Below, piece after piece: positions 1 through 9,009 of a stretch of DNA of 59,412 nt (positions are counted from its first letter, which is position 1; each line of letters begins with the position of its first letter). Made by a program: the position numbers and the translations under genes. Under the pieces are notes generated by a model, which saw only the letters and a list, made by a program, of their open reading frames with translations, did no database searches and had not been told where the DNA came from. The stretch spans positions 1 to 59,412 of the forward strand of contig CANJLI010000006.1 of the NCBI GenBank assembly GCA_947475005.1. Direction: 5' to 3'. Origin of the DNA: Deltaproteobacteria bacterium (GTDB lineage: Bacteria > Bdellovibrionota_B > Oligoflexia > Oligoflexales > Bog-1112).

Positions 1-69
1 AAGGGATCGTATGGGATCCCTGCGTTTTTATCGAGATCCCATACGGCTGCTACGCAGCCTTGGGATGAC
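1..69. repeat. Cloverleaf-type repeat (family C), copy 1, cut by window edge
   Basis: This is the right-hand two thirds of the same repeat found complete at 90-177. It holds the central stem CGTATGGGATC / GATCCCATACG, the mini-hairpin GCTGCTACGCAGC and the closing arm CCTTGGGATGAC. The left part lies outside the window. It is a direct repeat of copy 2 with only about 20 nt between them. Confidence 0.8.
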
Positions 70-89
70 AGAGGAAGTAATGTCATTTC

Positions 90-177
90 CGTCATCCCAA
101 GGTCCCGAAGGGATCGTATGGGATCCCTGCGTTTTTATCGAGATCCCATACGGCTGCTACGCAGCCTTGGGATGACG
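90..177. repeat. Cloverleaf-type repeat (family C), copy 2, complete
   Basis: Outer arms GTCATCCCAAGG (91-102) and CCTTGGGATGAC (165-176) pair perfectly. Inside them lie three potential hairpins: TCCCGAAGGGA, the long central stem CGTATGGGATC / GATCCCATACG, and GCTGCTACGCAGC. A single strand could fold as a four-way junction. It resembles REP-type repeats, in which GTCATCCC-like ends are common. Short open frames crossing it are not credible genes. The remaining 118 nt up to mutS2 show nothing further that I recognise. Confidence 0.8.
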
Positions 178-295
178 CAACGACAAGAACCAGCAGCAAT
201 TCCCAGTTTACCATGCAGTCATACAAGTAACCTACTTGCAAACCCAAACCCAATGGGTATAAAACAGAGACCCAATGTAACAAAAGAAAAACACA

Positions 296-2710
296 ATGAA
301 TTCAAAAACCTTGCAAAAGCTCGAATGGCAATCCGTAGTGGAGCTACTTTCCCAGTTTTGCCAAACCCAAGAAGGCCAAGCCCGAAGCTTGGCACTGACT
401 CCCACCCTCACACGGGGAGAAATCTTGGCCCATTGGCAACGGGTAGAACCCATGTGCCTCCTTGCCGGAGAGAAAAAACAGCCTCCCATTGGGGAGTTAT
501 CCCCCGTTGCTCCCATATTACGAGCTGCTAGCATCGGTCAAGTCCTTGATGGAATTCAAGTTGCAGCTATCGGAGTTTTGTTGAGTTCCACCCAACAGGT
601 TCACGAGTACCTCACCGTGCAAATGCCTCGATGTGCTCCATTTGCAGCTCTGCAGAGCGAACTCCATGCGCTACCTCCCTTGGCGCGAAAGATCAAAAAA
701 ACTGTGGACCCAGAAGGGATTCTGCTCGACGAAGCTTCGGAAGAACTCTCCAAAATCCGCCGCCAAAAGAGCAACCTGCGCAATCGGGTGGAACAAAAGT
801 TAAAAAGCCTCCTCTCCGATGGGGATTTAGACAAATACCTACAAGATGATTTCTTTACGGTGCGCTCCGAGCGATACGTGCTACCCATCCGCATCGACGG
901 GCGCGGTCGAATTCCAGGCTCCATTCTCGACACTTCTGTAAGCGGTCAGACCCTGTTCATCGAACCGGCAGCGATTCAAGCCCTCAATGAGCAACTCCAA
1001 GAGTTAGACCTTGCAGAAAAGTTGGAAATCCTTCGGATTTTTAAAGAGTTGACCCGAGAAATTGCAAGCCAAGAACAGGCCATCGCTTCGAACTATCGCC
1101 GATTGGTGGACCTCGATGTGGCTTTTGCACAAGCGGCATTTGGTCATAGCCTAGATGCCACCTCTATCGAGTTACCAACTACGCCTACCATCGACTTGCG
1201 TCAGGCACGCCACCCCTTAGTAAATCCGCCGCAGGGGGGGAAAGTCGTAGCCAATGACATCCAATTTGAAGAGTCCACCTGCATTCTTCTCATTTCAGGG
1301 CCCAATGCGGGGGGTAAGACCGTCGTACTCAAGACGCTTGGATTGTGCCTCCTCTTTGCAAAAGCGGGGCTTTTGGTCCCTGTTCACAAAAAATCCCGGC
1401 TCTTTCTCTTCGATAATCTCTACGTAGAATTGGGAGATGCTCAAAGCATTAGCGAGAGTTTGTCTACTTTTTCTGGGCATATCAAAGGCATCCAACCCAT
1501 TGTGGCACATGCTACCTCTACAGATCTCGCCCTCCTCGATGAACTTGCCGTGGGTACAGAACCGCATACAGGTGCTGCATTGGCACAGGCTCTCCTCGAA
1601 GAATTTGCTGCACGAAACATTAAGGTAGTAGCGACGACCCACTACGACACCCTGAAAGTACTCGCAATCCAGGATCCCCGCTTTCGCAATGGCTCCATGG
1701 AGTATGCGCTAGAAGACCTGACACCGACCTATCGCCTGCTTCTCGACCAGCCAGGACAAAGTTATGGATTGGAAGTGGCCCAAAAGATGGGGCTACCCCT
1801 ACCCCTGATTCGCCGCGCGCAACTGCTCAAAGGAAAGTCCGCGACTGAACTCGAAAATGCCATTGGACAACTCAACCAGAGTCGCCACGAGTTTGAATCC
1901 TCGCAAGAACGCTGCGCCCAGGATCAGCAGGAAGCCCTTGCGTCCCAAGCTCGTTGGAACAATGAAGTCGAGACTCTGCAGAAATCAAAGAAAACCCTCC
2001 TGGAAGGCCTTGCAAGCAAGCACCAAGAAAAATTAGAACGTCTGGAACAAGCCTTCTATACTTCCTTTGACCAATTTAAGAAGGAAAAGAAACAATCCAG
2101 CCCATCGACCTCTCGATCTCAAGAAACACCGCAGACCCAGTTGCAGTCCCTAAAAAAAGCTCTCGGTGATATCCGCAAAGAAACCGCGCCAGACCTCCCA
2201 GGTCTACCGGCAGAATGGGGGCAGCTTCATGTGGGCGCGCGCGTATGGATCCTTCCCTTGCAGAAAAAAGGAACGATCCGCAAGTTGGGAGCCTCCAGTC
2301 AAGATCCCATTGAAGTTGGGGTAGAATCGCTCTCGTTTAAAGTGAAACTATCTGATCTGCGCTTCCTTTCTGCCGTCCAAGTTGCCCCTTCGGCGCCCAC
2401 TCCCAGAAAAAAAACTGCGCAGAAAGCACCTTCTGCCTCCCTCTCCCTCGTACTACCTACGAGTGCGAATACCCTCGACCTGAGAGGCTGTGAGGCAGAT
2501 GAAGCCGCCTCTCGCATGTGGAAGTTCTTAGATAGTGCCGTATTGCGAGGCGATTATGCGATCCTCTTGATCCACGGGCATGGAACAGATACGTTGAAAA
2601 GAACCCTTCGCGCGGCCTTGCAGCAAGAGGCTACCGCCTATTCTCTTCGGTTTCGCCCTGGAGAAGGTGCCGAGGGTGGTGATGGAGTAACGATCGTATA
2701 CATCGACTAG
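296..2710 (+). CDS. mutS2: Endonuclease MutS2
   Basis: 804-residue MutS2, close to the usual length. The N-terminal core and lever domain is followed by the ATPase with Walker A GPNAGGKT near residues 335-342 and a Walker B of the form LLDELAVGTEP. A charged, coiled-coil region follows, then a C-terminal Smr nuclease domain with LDLRG near residue 726 and IHGHGTD near 759. MutS2 acts on branched or recombining DNA and on collided ribosomes in species studied; it is not the mismatch-repair MutS. The ATG lacks a clear Shine-Dalgarno. The next gene follows after 23 nt, so the two are probably co-transcribed. Confidence 0.93.
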   Translation: MNSKTLQKLEWQSVVELLSQFCQTQEGQARSLALTPTLTRGEILAHWQRVEPMCLLAGEKKQPPIGELSPVAPILRAASIGQVLDGIQVAAIGVLLSSTQQVHEYLTVQMPRCAPFAALQSELHALPPLARKIKKTVDPEGILLDEASEELSKIRRQKSNLRNRVEQKLKSLLSDGDLDKYLQDDFFTVRSERYVLPIRIDGRGRIPGSILDTSVSGQTLFIEPAAIQALNEQLQELDLAEKLEILRIFKELTREIASQEQAIASNYRRLVDLDVAFAQAAFGHSLDATSIELPTTPTIDLRQARHPLVNPPQGGKVVANDIQFEESTCILLISGPNAGGKTVVLKTLGLCLLFAKAGLLVPVHKKSRLFLFDNLYVELGDAQSISESLSTFSGHIKGIQPIVAHATSTDLALLDELAVGTEPHTGAALAQALLEEFAARNIKVVATTHYDTLKVLAIQDPRFRNGSMEYALEDLTPTYRLLLDQPGQSYGLEVAQKMGLPLPLIRRAQLLKGKSATELENAIGQLNQSRHEFESSQERCAQDQQEALASQARWNNEVETLQKSKKTLLEGLASKHQEKLERLEQAFYTSFDQFKKEKKQSSPSTSRSQETPQTQLQSLKKALGDIRKETAPDLPGLPAEWGQLHVGARVWILPLQKKGTIRKLGASSQDPIEVGVESLSFKVKLSDLRFLSAVQVAPSAPTPRKKTAQKAPSASLSLVLPTSANTLDLRGCEADEAASRMWKFLDSAVLRGDYAILLIHGHGTDTLKRTLRAALQQEATAYSLRFRPGEGAEGGDGVTIVYID

Positions 2711-2733
2711 CTTAGATAGCAGTAGGAGCAGCT

Positions 2734-5118
2734 GTGACTTGGAATCGAGAAGAGGTCCTTGCGGATTACCGCACCGCTTGGATCAGCCGACACGCCAGTC
2801 TGCGCGGGCGTCAAGAAGTTCTTGCCGGTAAAGCCAAATTCGGCATCTTTGGCGATGGAAAAGAAATCGCCCAAGTGGCCATGGCTCGCTCGTTTCGAAA
2901 AGGTGACTGGCGTTCTGGATATTACCGAGATCAAACCTTCATGATGGCCTTGGGCCTCTTGGATGCCGCCGCATTTTTTGCCCAATTGTACGCCCACGCG
3001 GATTTGGCTCACGAGCCTTCGTCTCAAGGGCGCCAGATGAACAACCATTTTGCCACCCATTCCCTTGATGAGGCTGGCAACTGGCTGTGTCAAACGGACC
3101 GCTATCACTCCTCTGCAGATATTTCCCCCACCGGGGGGCAAATGCCGCGCTTGGTGGGATTGGCCTATGCCTCCAAGCTCTATCGAAATAGCCCTGCCCT
3201 GCAACAGTGGACTCACACCCCCAACTTTTCACTGGACGGCACCGAAATTGCCTTTGGCACCATCGGAAATGCTTCCACGAGTGAAGGATTGTTTTGGGAA
3301 TCCTTGAATGCAGCTGCTGTGCTGCAAATCCCTATGTTGGTCTCCGTTTGGGATGACGACTATGGGATCTCGGTTTCCAATGAATACCAAACCTGCAAAC
3401 AATCCATCTCTCGTGCATTGGCTGGATTTGAATTTGAAGAGGCCTACAAAGGTGTTCGTATCTTCCAGGTTCCAGGAACTGACTATGCCCAACTGCGAAG
3501 GGTATATGAACAAGCAACAGAGATCTGTCGTACCTCTCATATTCCGTGTTTGATCCACGTGCATACCATGACCCAACCCCAGGGGCACTCCACCAGCGGG
3601 AGTCACGAGCGCTACAAAAGCAAGGAACGCCTTGTCTACGAAGACAAGATGGATGGCTTGGTTCACATGCGAGAGTGGATACTCACAGAGAAGCTAGCCT
3701 CCAAACGTGAACTCGATACTCTTGAAACCGAAGCGTTCTCTCATGTAGAAGCGCAGTGCTTGCAAGCATGGAAGGCCTATCAAACCCCCCTGATACAAGA
3801 AAGAGACCGTGTGCTCACTTGTTGTCTGGATGTGCAAGCTCAACTCACTGAATCTCTCTTACAAGAAGAAATCCACTATCTGGAAAAACTTCGAATCCCC
3901 CTCTTGCGAAATCTAGATGCCTGTCTTTTTCAAGCCATACTTAAAACAAGCCAAGCTCCATCGTCTGTTACAGAACCACTGCGTAAGATGCGTTCAAACT
4001 TACAAACCAAGGGCCGAGAGATCTACAGCAGCCATCTCTACACCCAAACCCATTCCTGCTTAGAAGCCCCTCTAGTGCCCCCTACCTATGAAGAATCCTC
4101 TCCCTTGGTAGACGGCCGCCAAATCATTCAACAGTTCTTTGATAAAAAACTGGCCGAAGATCCTCGTCTATTCATTGTGGGAGAAGATATCGGCAAACTC
4201 GGGGGTGTCAACCTGGAGTTCGATGGTTTGCAAGACACCCACGGAGAATGGCGCATAACAGACACGGGAATTCGAGAGGCCACCATTCTGGGACAAGGCT
4301 TTGGGGCTGCCTTTCGAGGATTGCGTCCTGTGGTCGACATTCAATATCTCGATTACGTGCTGTACTGTCTGCAAGGCTTGAGTGATGATGTTTCTACATT
4401 ACACTATCGAAGTGCAGGCAGACAGATTGCTCCGACCATCGTACGCACCAAGGGACACCGACTCGAAGGGATGTGGCATGCAGGCTCTCCCATGGGAGTT
4501 TTGATTCACGCATTGCGAGGCATGTATCTGTGTGTACCTCGCAATTGCGTACAAGCAGCGGGCATGTACAATACGCTCCTACAAGGAGATGACTCCGCCA
4601 TCGTCATCGAAGTGCTCAACGGATATCGGGTGAAAGAAAAAGCCCCGAGCAACCTGGGCACCTATACTGTTCCTCTGGGTGTTTGTGAAGTCCTTCACGA
4701 GGGGACAGATGTAACCATTGTCACCTACGGAGCCAATGTACGCATCGCCCAACAAGCCCTCCCGATGCTAGAAACCCTTGGCATTTCCTGTGAACTCATC
4801 GATGTGCAAACGTTGATGCCATTTGACCTTCAAGGCACAATCCTACAGTCCCTCACCAAGACCCACGGTATCGTCTTTTTCGATGAGGATGTGCAAGGTG
4901 GAGGTACCGCGTACATGATGCAACAGGTCCTCGAAAAACAAGGAGGCTACGAATACCTGGATGCTGCCCCTCGCACCTTAACCGCACAACCTCATCGAAC
5001 GGCCTACGGATCCGACGGAGATTTTTACTCCAAACCAGGTTTAGAGTCTTTAATTGAAATTGTCTACGAAGTGATGTGTGAGCGGGATCCTCAAAAATTC
5101 CCGAGTTGGAAAAAATAA
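2734..5118 (+). CDS. Fused 2-oxoacid dehydrogenase E1 (alpha and beta in one chain)
   Basis: 794 residues. The N-terminal half (about 1-400) is the thiamine-diphosphate E1-alpha domain and the C-terminal half (about 450-794) is the E1-beta domain (IVGEDIGKLGG, GFGAAFRGLRPVVDIQYLDY). In the alpha half the thiamine motif reads GNASTSEG...WDDDYGIS instead of the usual GDG...NN; I recall this variant from fused E1 proteins of Bacteroidetes. The start is GTG with AGGAG five bases upstream. The reaction is decarboxylation of pyruvate or branched-chain 2-oxoacids and transfer to the E2 lipoyl group. Substrate cannot be read from the sequence, and no E2 or E3 gene is nearby. Confidence 0.85.
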   Translation: MTWNREEVLADYRTAWISRHASLRGRQEVLAGKAKFGIFGDGKEIAQVAMARSFRKGDWRSGYYRDQTFMMALGLLDAAAFFAQLYAHADLAHEPSSQGRQMNNHFATHSLDEAGNWLCQTDRYHSSADISPTGGQMPRLVGLAYASKLYRNSPALQQWTHTPNFSLDGTEIAFGTIGNASTSEGLFWESLNAAAVLQIPMLVSVWDDDYGISVSNEYQTCKQSISRALAGFEFEEAYKGVRIFQVPGTDYAQLRRVYEQATEICRTSHIPCLIHVHTMTQPQGHSTSGSHERYKSKERLVYEDKMDGLVHMREWILTEKLASKRELDTLETEAFSHVEAQCLQAWKAYQTPLIQERDRVLTCCLDVQAQLTESLLQEEIHYLEKLRIPLLRNLDACLFQAILKTSQAPSSVTEPLRKMRSNLQTKGREIYSSHLYTQTHSCLEAPLVPPTYEESSPLVDGRQIIQQFFDKKLAEDPRLFIVGEDIGKLGGVNLEFDGLQDTHGEWRITDTGIREATILGQGFGAAFRGLRPVVDIQYLDYVLYCLQGLSDDVSTLHYRSAGRQIAPTIVRTKGHRLEGMWHAGSPMGVLIHALRGMYLCVPRNCVQAAGMYNTLLQGDDSAIVIEVLNGYRVKEKAPSNLGTYTVPLGVCEVLHEGTDVTIVTYGANVRIAQQALPMLETLGISCELIDVQTLMPFDLQGTILQSLTKTHGIVFFDEDVQGGGTAYMMQQVLEKQGGYEYLDAAPRTLTAQPHRTAYGSDGDFYSKPGLESLIEIVYEVMCERDPQKFPSWKK

Positions 5119-5164
5119 AAACAGCAGGAAAAGAATATTGATTTTTCGAGCAATCTATCTGTAT

Positions 5165-5253
5165 CCGTCATCCCCAGCGCCTGAAGGGCGCGTCGGGGAT
5201 CCCCCTCGATCGTGGCAGATGCCCATACGGCCGAGGCGACCTGGGCATGACGG
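5165..5253. repeat. Family C-related REP-like palindrome
   Basis: Outer arms CCGTCATCCCCAG and CTGGGCATGACGG pair with one mismatch. Inside is the mini-hairpin GCGCCTGAAGGGCGC and a diverged central part that still contains CCCATACGG as in copies 1 and 2. It fills most of the gap between the E1 gene and tmm and could fold in the transcript 3' of the E1 gene. Confidence 0.75.
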
Positions 5254-5334
5254 AGATTATGCAGAACGATTGAAAAAGAAGTATTCTTTTCCAGTTTGCC
5301 TCTAAAGTCCGAATCCACCTACAAAGGAGATGCC

Positions 5335-6678
5335 ATGGCAATTCGCGTTGCTGTAATCGGAGCTGGCCCTTCTGGATTGTCCCAACTTCGTGCTTTTCAG
5401 TCAGCCAAACTGCAAGGAAAAGAAGTACCTGAAGTGGTTTGCTTTGAGAAACAAGCTGACTGGGGAGGCCTGTGGAACTACACGTGGCAAACCGGTGTGG
5501 ATGAATACGGGGAGCCGGTACACGGTAGCATGTACCGATACTTATGGTCCAACGGCCCAAAGGAATGCCTCGAATTTGCCGATTACTCCTTCGAAGAACA
5601 TTTTGGCAGGCCCATCGCTTCTTACCCTCCGCGATCGGTGCTGTGGGATTATATCAAGGGCCGCGTGGAGAAAGCGGGTGTACGGGATCAAATTCGGTTT
5701 CGTTGTCCCGTACGTCAGGTTACCTATTCCCATGATACCAAAACCTTTACAGTGGGGGCCCATGACCTCCTGCGGAACCGAACCACAAGTGAGTCTTTTG
5801 ATTATGTAGTCGTTGCATCTGGACACTTCTCCACACCGAACATTCCGCATTTTGATGGATTTCATTCGTTCAATGGCAGAATCTTGCACGCTCATGATTT
5901 CCGAGATGCCATGGAGTTTGTTGGTAAAGACATCCTGCTGATCGGCACCAGTTATTCGGCAGAAGATATTGGCTCCCAGTGTTACAAGTATGGAGCTCGA
6001 TCCATTACGGTTAGCTATCGTACGGCACCCATGGGATTTTCTTGGCCTGACAATTGGCAGGAGGTACCTCTTTTAACGCGTGTACAGAATAAAACAGCTT
6101 ATTTTGCAGATGGCACCGAAAAGTCCATCGATGTCATTATCCTGTGCACTGGGTACCAGCATCACTTTCCCTTTCTTTCGGATGAATTACGTCTACGCAC
6201 AAACAACCGACTGTGGCCCCTGGGTTTGTACAAAGGAATTTTTTGGGAGCAAAACCCCAAACTGATGTATCTCGGTATGCAAGATCAATACTATACCTTC
6301 AATATGTTTGATGCCCAAGCCTGGTACGCACGGGATGTTATGCTGGGGGATATTTCATTACCCACCCAATCGCAGATGCATCAAGACGGTGCTCAATGGC
6401 GCGAGCGAGAAGAAGCTGTAGACTCTGCAAAGGCAGGGATTCTGTTTCAGGGTGACTATGTCAAAGACTTACTTGCCAAAACCGATTATCCCACACTTGA
6501 TGTGGATGGAGTCAACGACATGTTTTTGACTTGGAAGCACGACAAAGAAGTTGACATCATGGGGTTTCGAGATAAGTCATATAGGTCGATTTTAACAGGT
6601 ACCCTGTCACCTCTCCATCACACTCCGTGGTTGGATGCCATGGATGATTCTTTGGAGAGCTATCTCTCCGAGATATAA
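5335..6678 (+). CDS. tmm: Trimethylamine monooxygenase (flavin-containing)
   Basis: 447 residues from the ATG preceded by AAAGGAGA; an upstream in-frame start at 5296 lacks a ribosome site. FAD-binding GAGPSG sits at residues 9-14, the FMO fingerprint [11 protein letters not shown] near 178, and the NADPH-binding GTSYSAED near 203. The blocks [31 protein letters not shown] and [14 protein letters not shown] match bacterial trimethylamine monooxygenase as I remember it, rather than Baeyer-Villiger enzymes. Known role of the family: NADPH- and O2-dependent oxidation of trimethylamine to its N-oxide. No TMAO demethylase or transporter is adjacent, so detoxification, osmolyte production or nitrogen use cannot be separated. 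Confidence 0.88.
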   Translation: MAIRVAVIGAGPSGLSQLRAFQSAKLQGKEVPEVVCFEKQADWGGLWNYTWQTGVDEYGEPVHGSMYRYLWSNGPKECLEFADYSFEEHFGRPIASYPPRSVLWDYIKGRVEKAGVRDQIRFRCPVRQVTYSHDTKTFTVGAHDLLRNRTTSESFDYVVVASGHFSTPNIPHFDGFHSFNGRILHAHDFRDAMEFVGKDILLIGTSYSAEDIGSQCYKYGARSITVSYRTAPMGFSWPDNWQEVPLLTRVQNKTAYFADGTEKSIDVIILCTGYQHHFPFLSDELRLRTNNRLWPLGLYKGIFWEQNPKLMYLGMQDQYYTFNMFDAQAWYARDVMLGDISLPTQSQMHQDGAQWREREEAVDSAKAGILFQGDYVKDLLAKTDYPTLDVDGVNDMFLTWKHDKEVDIMGFRDKSYRSILTGTLSPLHHTPWLDAMDDSLESYLSEI

Positions 6679-7224
6679 TTTTTGTTTTTTCTTTTCTTGG
6701 GAAACCAGCTGCGCAGTTTGGGCTGCGCCCTTCCCTCGGCGCTACGCTCGATGCCGATGCAAGCATCGCATCTCTCTCCGCTTCTCGGTCTCCCAAACCC
6801 TTCCTTGCCCCGCAAGGGGAGAGCGGTGAGATTCCTTCCAATTACCATGTTAGATGCCAAGGCCGGCGCTCGCTCGGGGCCTTTCTACTTGGAAGGAATC
6901 TCACCGCTCTCCCGTAGCTACTAGAACTTTGTAACTACTGAGACTTTGGAGCAACGAGAGAGCTGCGCATGAAGACAAAGAAAACATAGGGAAGGGCAGC
7001 CAGGTAGAGGGATCCCGACGGGTTGTAAATCGCAGCCTGGATCTTAATTTTGTGACGAGAGTTAACTCTGCGATTTCAAGAGTCGGGAAGAATCTGCCTG
7101 AGCGCCGGCCTTCCCTCTGCTTTCTTTGTCTTCATTCGCAGCTTTCACATTGCGAAGCAAGGAGGGTTTGGGCAACTGCGCAGCTGGTGCCCAAGAAAAA
7201 AGAAAAAGAAAAAGAAAAAGAAAA
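6679..7224. repeat. Large nested palindromic element (family B), copy B1
   Basis: Fills the gap between the convergent tmm and adh genes. It starts directly after the tmm stop codon with a pyrimidine tract and TTGGGAAACCAGCTGCGCAG, and ends with CTGCGCAGCTGGTGCCCAA and a GAAAAA-repeat purine tract. Between the ends lie two bulged hairpins. The first has arms GGTGAGATTCCTTCCAA / TTGGAAGGAATCTCACC. The second has arms ATGAAGACAAAGAAA / TTTCTTTGTCTTCAT around a conserved core (GGCAGCCAGGTAGAGGGATC, AAATCGCAG / CTGCGATTT, CTGAGCGCCGGCC). B1 carries an extra insert of about 75 nt in its left end compared with B2. No convincing ORF. Confidence 0.85.
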
Positions 7225-7237
7225 CCCCCGCAGGGAA

Positions 7238-8284
7238 TTATGAAATATCATTTTCAATCAGCACTTTTAGTGCTTTATATTTGGAAGCATTTCCAAATAC
7301 CTCGTAAGCACGTTCCATCTCACTTAACTTAAAGGCTTGGTTGATCAGTAACTTTGGATTAATCGCTCCACTCATAACGCGATCCATTAAAGTCGGAATC
7401 GAACTGGTATGAACCAAACCAGCGGTTAATGTAAAATTTCGTTTCCACATTCGCTCGAGATGCAAGGTCACTGATTTTCCATGCACACCTAAAATGGCTA
7501 TATTTCCGCCTGCTGCAACGATATTTTCACAAATATCCCACCCAATTGGTGTACCGATGGCTTCAATGGCAACATCAACCCCTTTTCCATGGGTAAGCTG
7601 CATAATTTGATCCACCGCAGAACCATCCGAGTTATTAATACTGTGCGTAGCTCCCAACTCACAGGCCACCTGGAGACGATTGGGGTCCATATCAATCGCC
7701 ATAATTTTACTTGGTGAGAATGCGGTAGCTGAGATAATAGAAGATAGACCGATGGGGCCCACGCCGACCACCGCTACACTACATCCAGCTCGTACCTTTC
7801 CTTCTAAAACCCCGACTTCCAGTCCAGTGGGCAATACATCACTGAGCATCACAAATCCGTCTTCCTCTGCATCCTCTGGCACGTGATACAAGCTAAAATC
7901 ACCGTGAGGAATACGCACATACTCCGCTTGGCATCCATCTATGGTATTGCCGAGTTGCCAACCTCCATCTTTGCAATGCCCGTAAAAATCTATTTTACAG
8001 TTTTCACAATGTCCACAAGAGGTAATGCAGGAAATGAGCACCTTATCACCCACCTGAAACCGCTGCACATCTTTTCCAATTTCGGAAACAAAACCAATCC
8101 CTTCATGCCCTAGAATTCGCCCAGGTGTAACTGTTTCTACATTTCCATGCAAAATATGTAAATCCGTTCCACAAATGGTGGTCTTGTGCATACGAACAAT
8201 CACATCCGTAGATTTCACAATCGTAGGCCGGGGCTGCTCTTTCCATTCTTTTTGATTTGTACCGATAAAAACAAGTGCCTTCAT
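7238..8284 (-). CDS. Zinc-dependent medium-chain alcohol dehydrogenase
   Basis: 348 residues from the ATG at 8284, where the family consensus MKALVF begins and a GGGA lies 6 nt upstream; an upstream ATG adds four residues. Catalytic-zinc Cys38 is in ICGTD, followed by GHEGIG. The structural-zinc lobe is CGHCENCKIDFYGHC (CxxCxxCx7C). The Rossmann motif is GVGPIGL. This is a class III-like or secondary alcohol dehydrogenase using NAD(P)H; the substrate is unknown. It starts 24 nt after the last gene of the T2SS cluster on the same strand, so read-through is possible. Confidence 0.85.
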   Translation of the reverse strand: MKALVFIGTNQKEWKEQPRPTIVKSTDVIVRMHKTTICGTDLHILHGNVETVTPGRILGHEGIGFVSEIGKDVQRFQVGDKVLISCITSCGHCENCKIDFYGHCKDGGWQLGNTIDGCQAEYVRIPHGDFSLYHVPEDAEEDGFVMLSDVLPTGLEVGVLEGKVRAGCSVAVVGVGPIGLSSIISATAFSPSKIMAIDMDPNRLQVACELGATHSINNSDGSAVDQIMQLTHGKGVDVAIEAIGTPIGWDICENIVAAGGNIAILGVHGKSVTLHLERMWKRNFTLTAGLVHTSSIPTLMDRVMSGAINPKLLINQAFKLSEMERAYEVFGNASKYKALKVLIENDIS

Positions 8285-8308
8285 TACAAATCCCATAAAA
8301 AATCTTAG

Positions 8309-8956
8309 CTAAAAACCAATTGGCAATGAATGGGCATTTCCCACCAGGGCAGAGAATATCTGAATTTGCAAATTTTTGCTCTCATTTTGCAAGGTCGCAA
8401 GGAGCGGAACCAATCGATGTAGCAATAAAATCATACATTCTTTTGCATCGGTTTTCTTATGTGCATACAGAAGCCTTTCGCGCACTCGAACCAACGGTTC
8501 GCACACCCCACTCACAGGCCGAGTCTCAGCTTCGGTGTACACCACCAGCCCCTGCACATGAGTGATCATATGCAAGGTCAATTGTATATCTTCTGCAATC
8601 AACAGAATTTGATCAAAGAAATCTTTCTTTGATCGAGGTACCTTCCCAATTTCAGAGACTGTTTTTATTTGATCCTGTATACCTGCAGATAGATTTTGAA
8701 TCACATCGAGAGTTTTTACGCTCAACTCTTGAGGAGAATCAATCTGTAGCGACAAAACAGATTGTTCAGAAAGTAAAATACCCTTTTCGATTCTTTCATC
8801 CCCAAAAGAAAGATCTACTCCATCCAATCTTATCTTTGTCAGGACAGATCCCTCCTCCATGTGGACTGAGGAAATCCAAGCTATCGCTTCTTGTAAATTA
8901 TGGATAGGGACGAGGACAGGAAGTGTTTTCTCTCGAATCCATATTTTTTTTAACAT
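8309..8956 (-). CDS. Unrecognised protein at the 3' end of the T2SS operon
   Basis: About 215 residues from ATG 8956 (GGGGGA just upstream); a TTG five codons earlier is the alternative. I do not recognise the family. The sequence has no signal peptide or membrane segment. The N-terminal about 75 residues look beta-rich and the rest is predicted by eye to be helical, with many Leu/Ile heptad-like stretches (for example SAGIQDQIKTVSEIGKVP, LLLHRLVPLLATLQNE). It follows gspN by 53 nt on the same strand, so a cytoplasmic role linked to secretion is possible but unproven. Confidence 0.6.
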   Translation of the reverse strand: MLKKIWIREKTLPVLVPIHNLQEAIAWISSVHMEEGSVLTKIRLDGVDLSFGDERIEKGILLSEQSVLSLQIDSPQELSVKTLDVIQNLSAGIQDQIKTVSEIGKVPRSKKDFFDQILLIAEDIQLTLHMITHVQGLVVYTEAETRPVSGVCEPLVRVRERLLYAHKKTDAKECMILLLHRLVPLLATLQNESKNLQIQIFSALVGNAHSLPIGF

Positions 8957-9009
8957 GAGTCCCCCATGCAAAATAGGTTTCCAGAGAGGGGAATGGATTC
9001 ATGCAACGT

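Noticed and set aside
118..531. 137-residue open frame over the family C repeat and mutS2 start
   Set aside because: Composition of a repeat read-through and overlapped by mutS2 in another frame.
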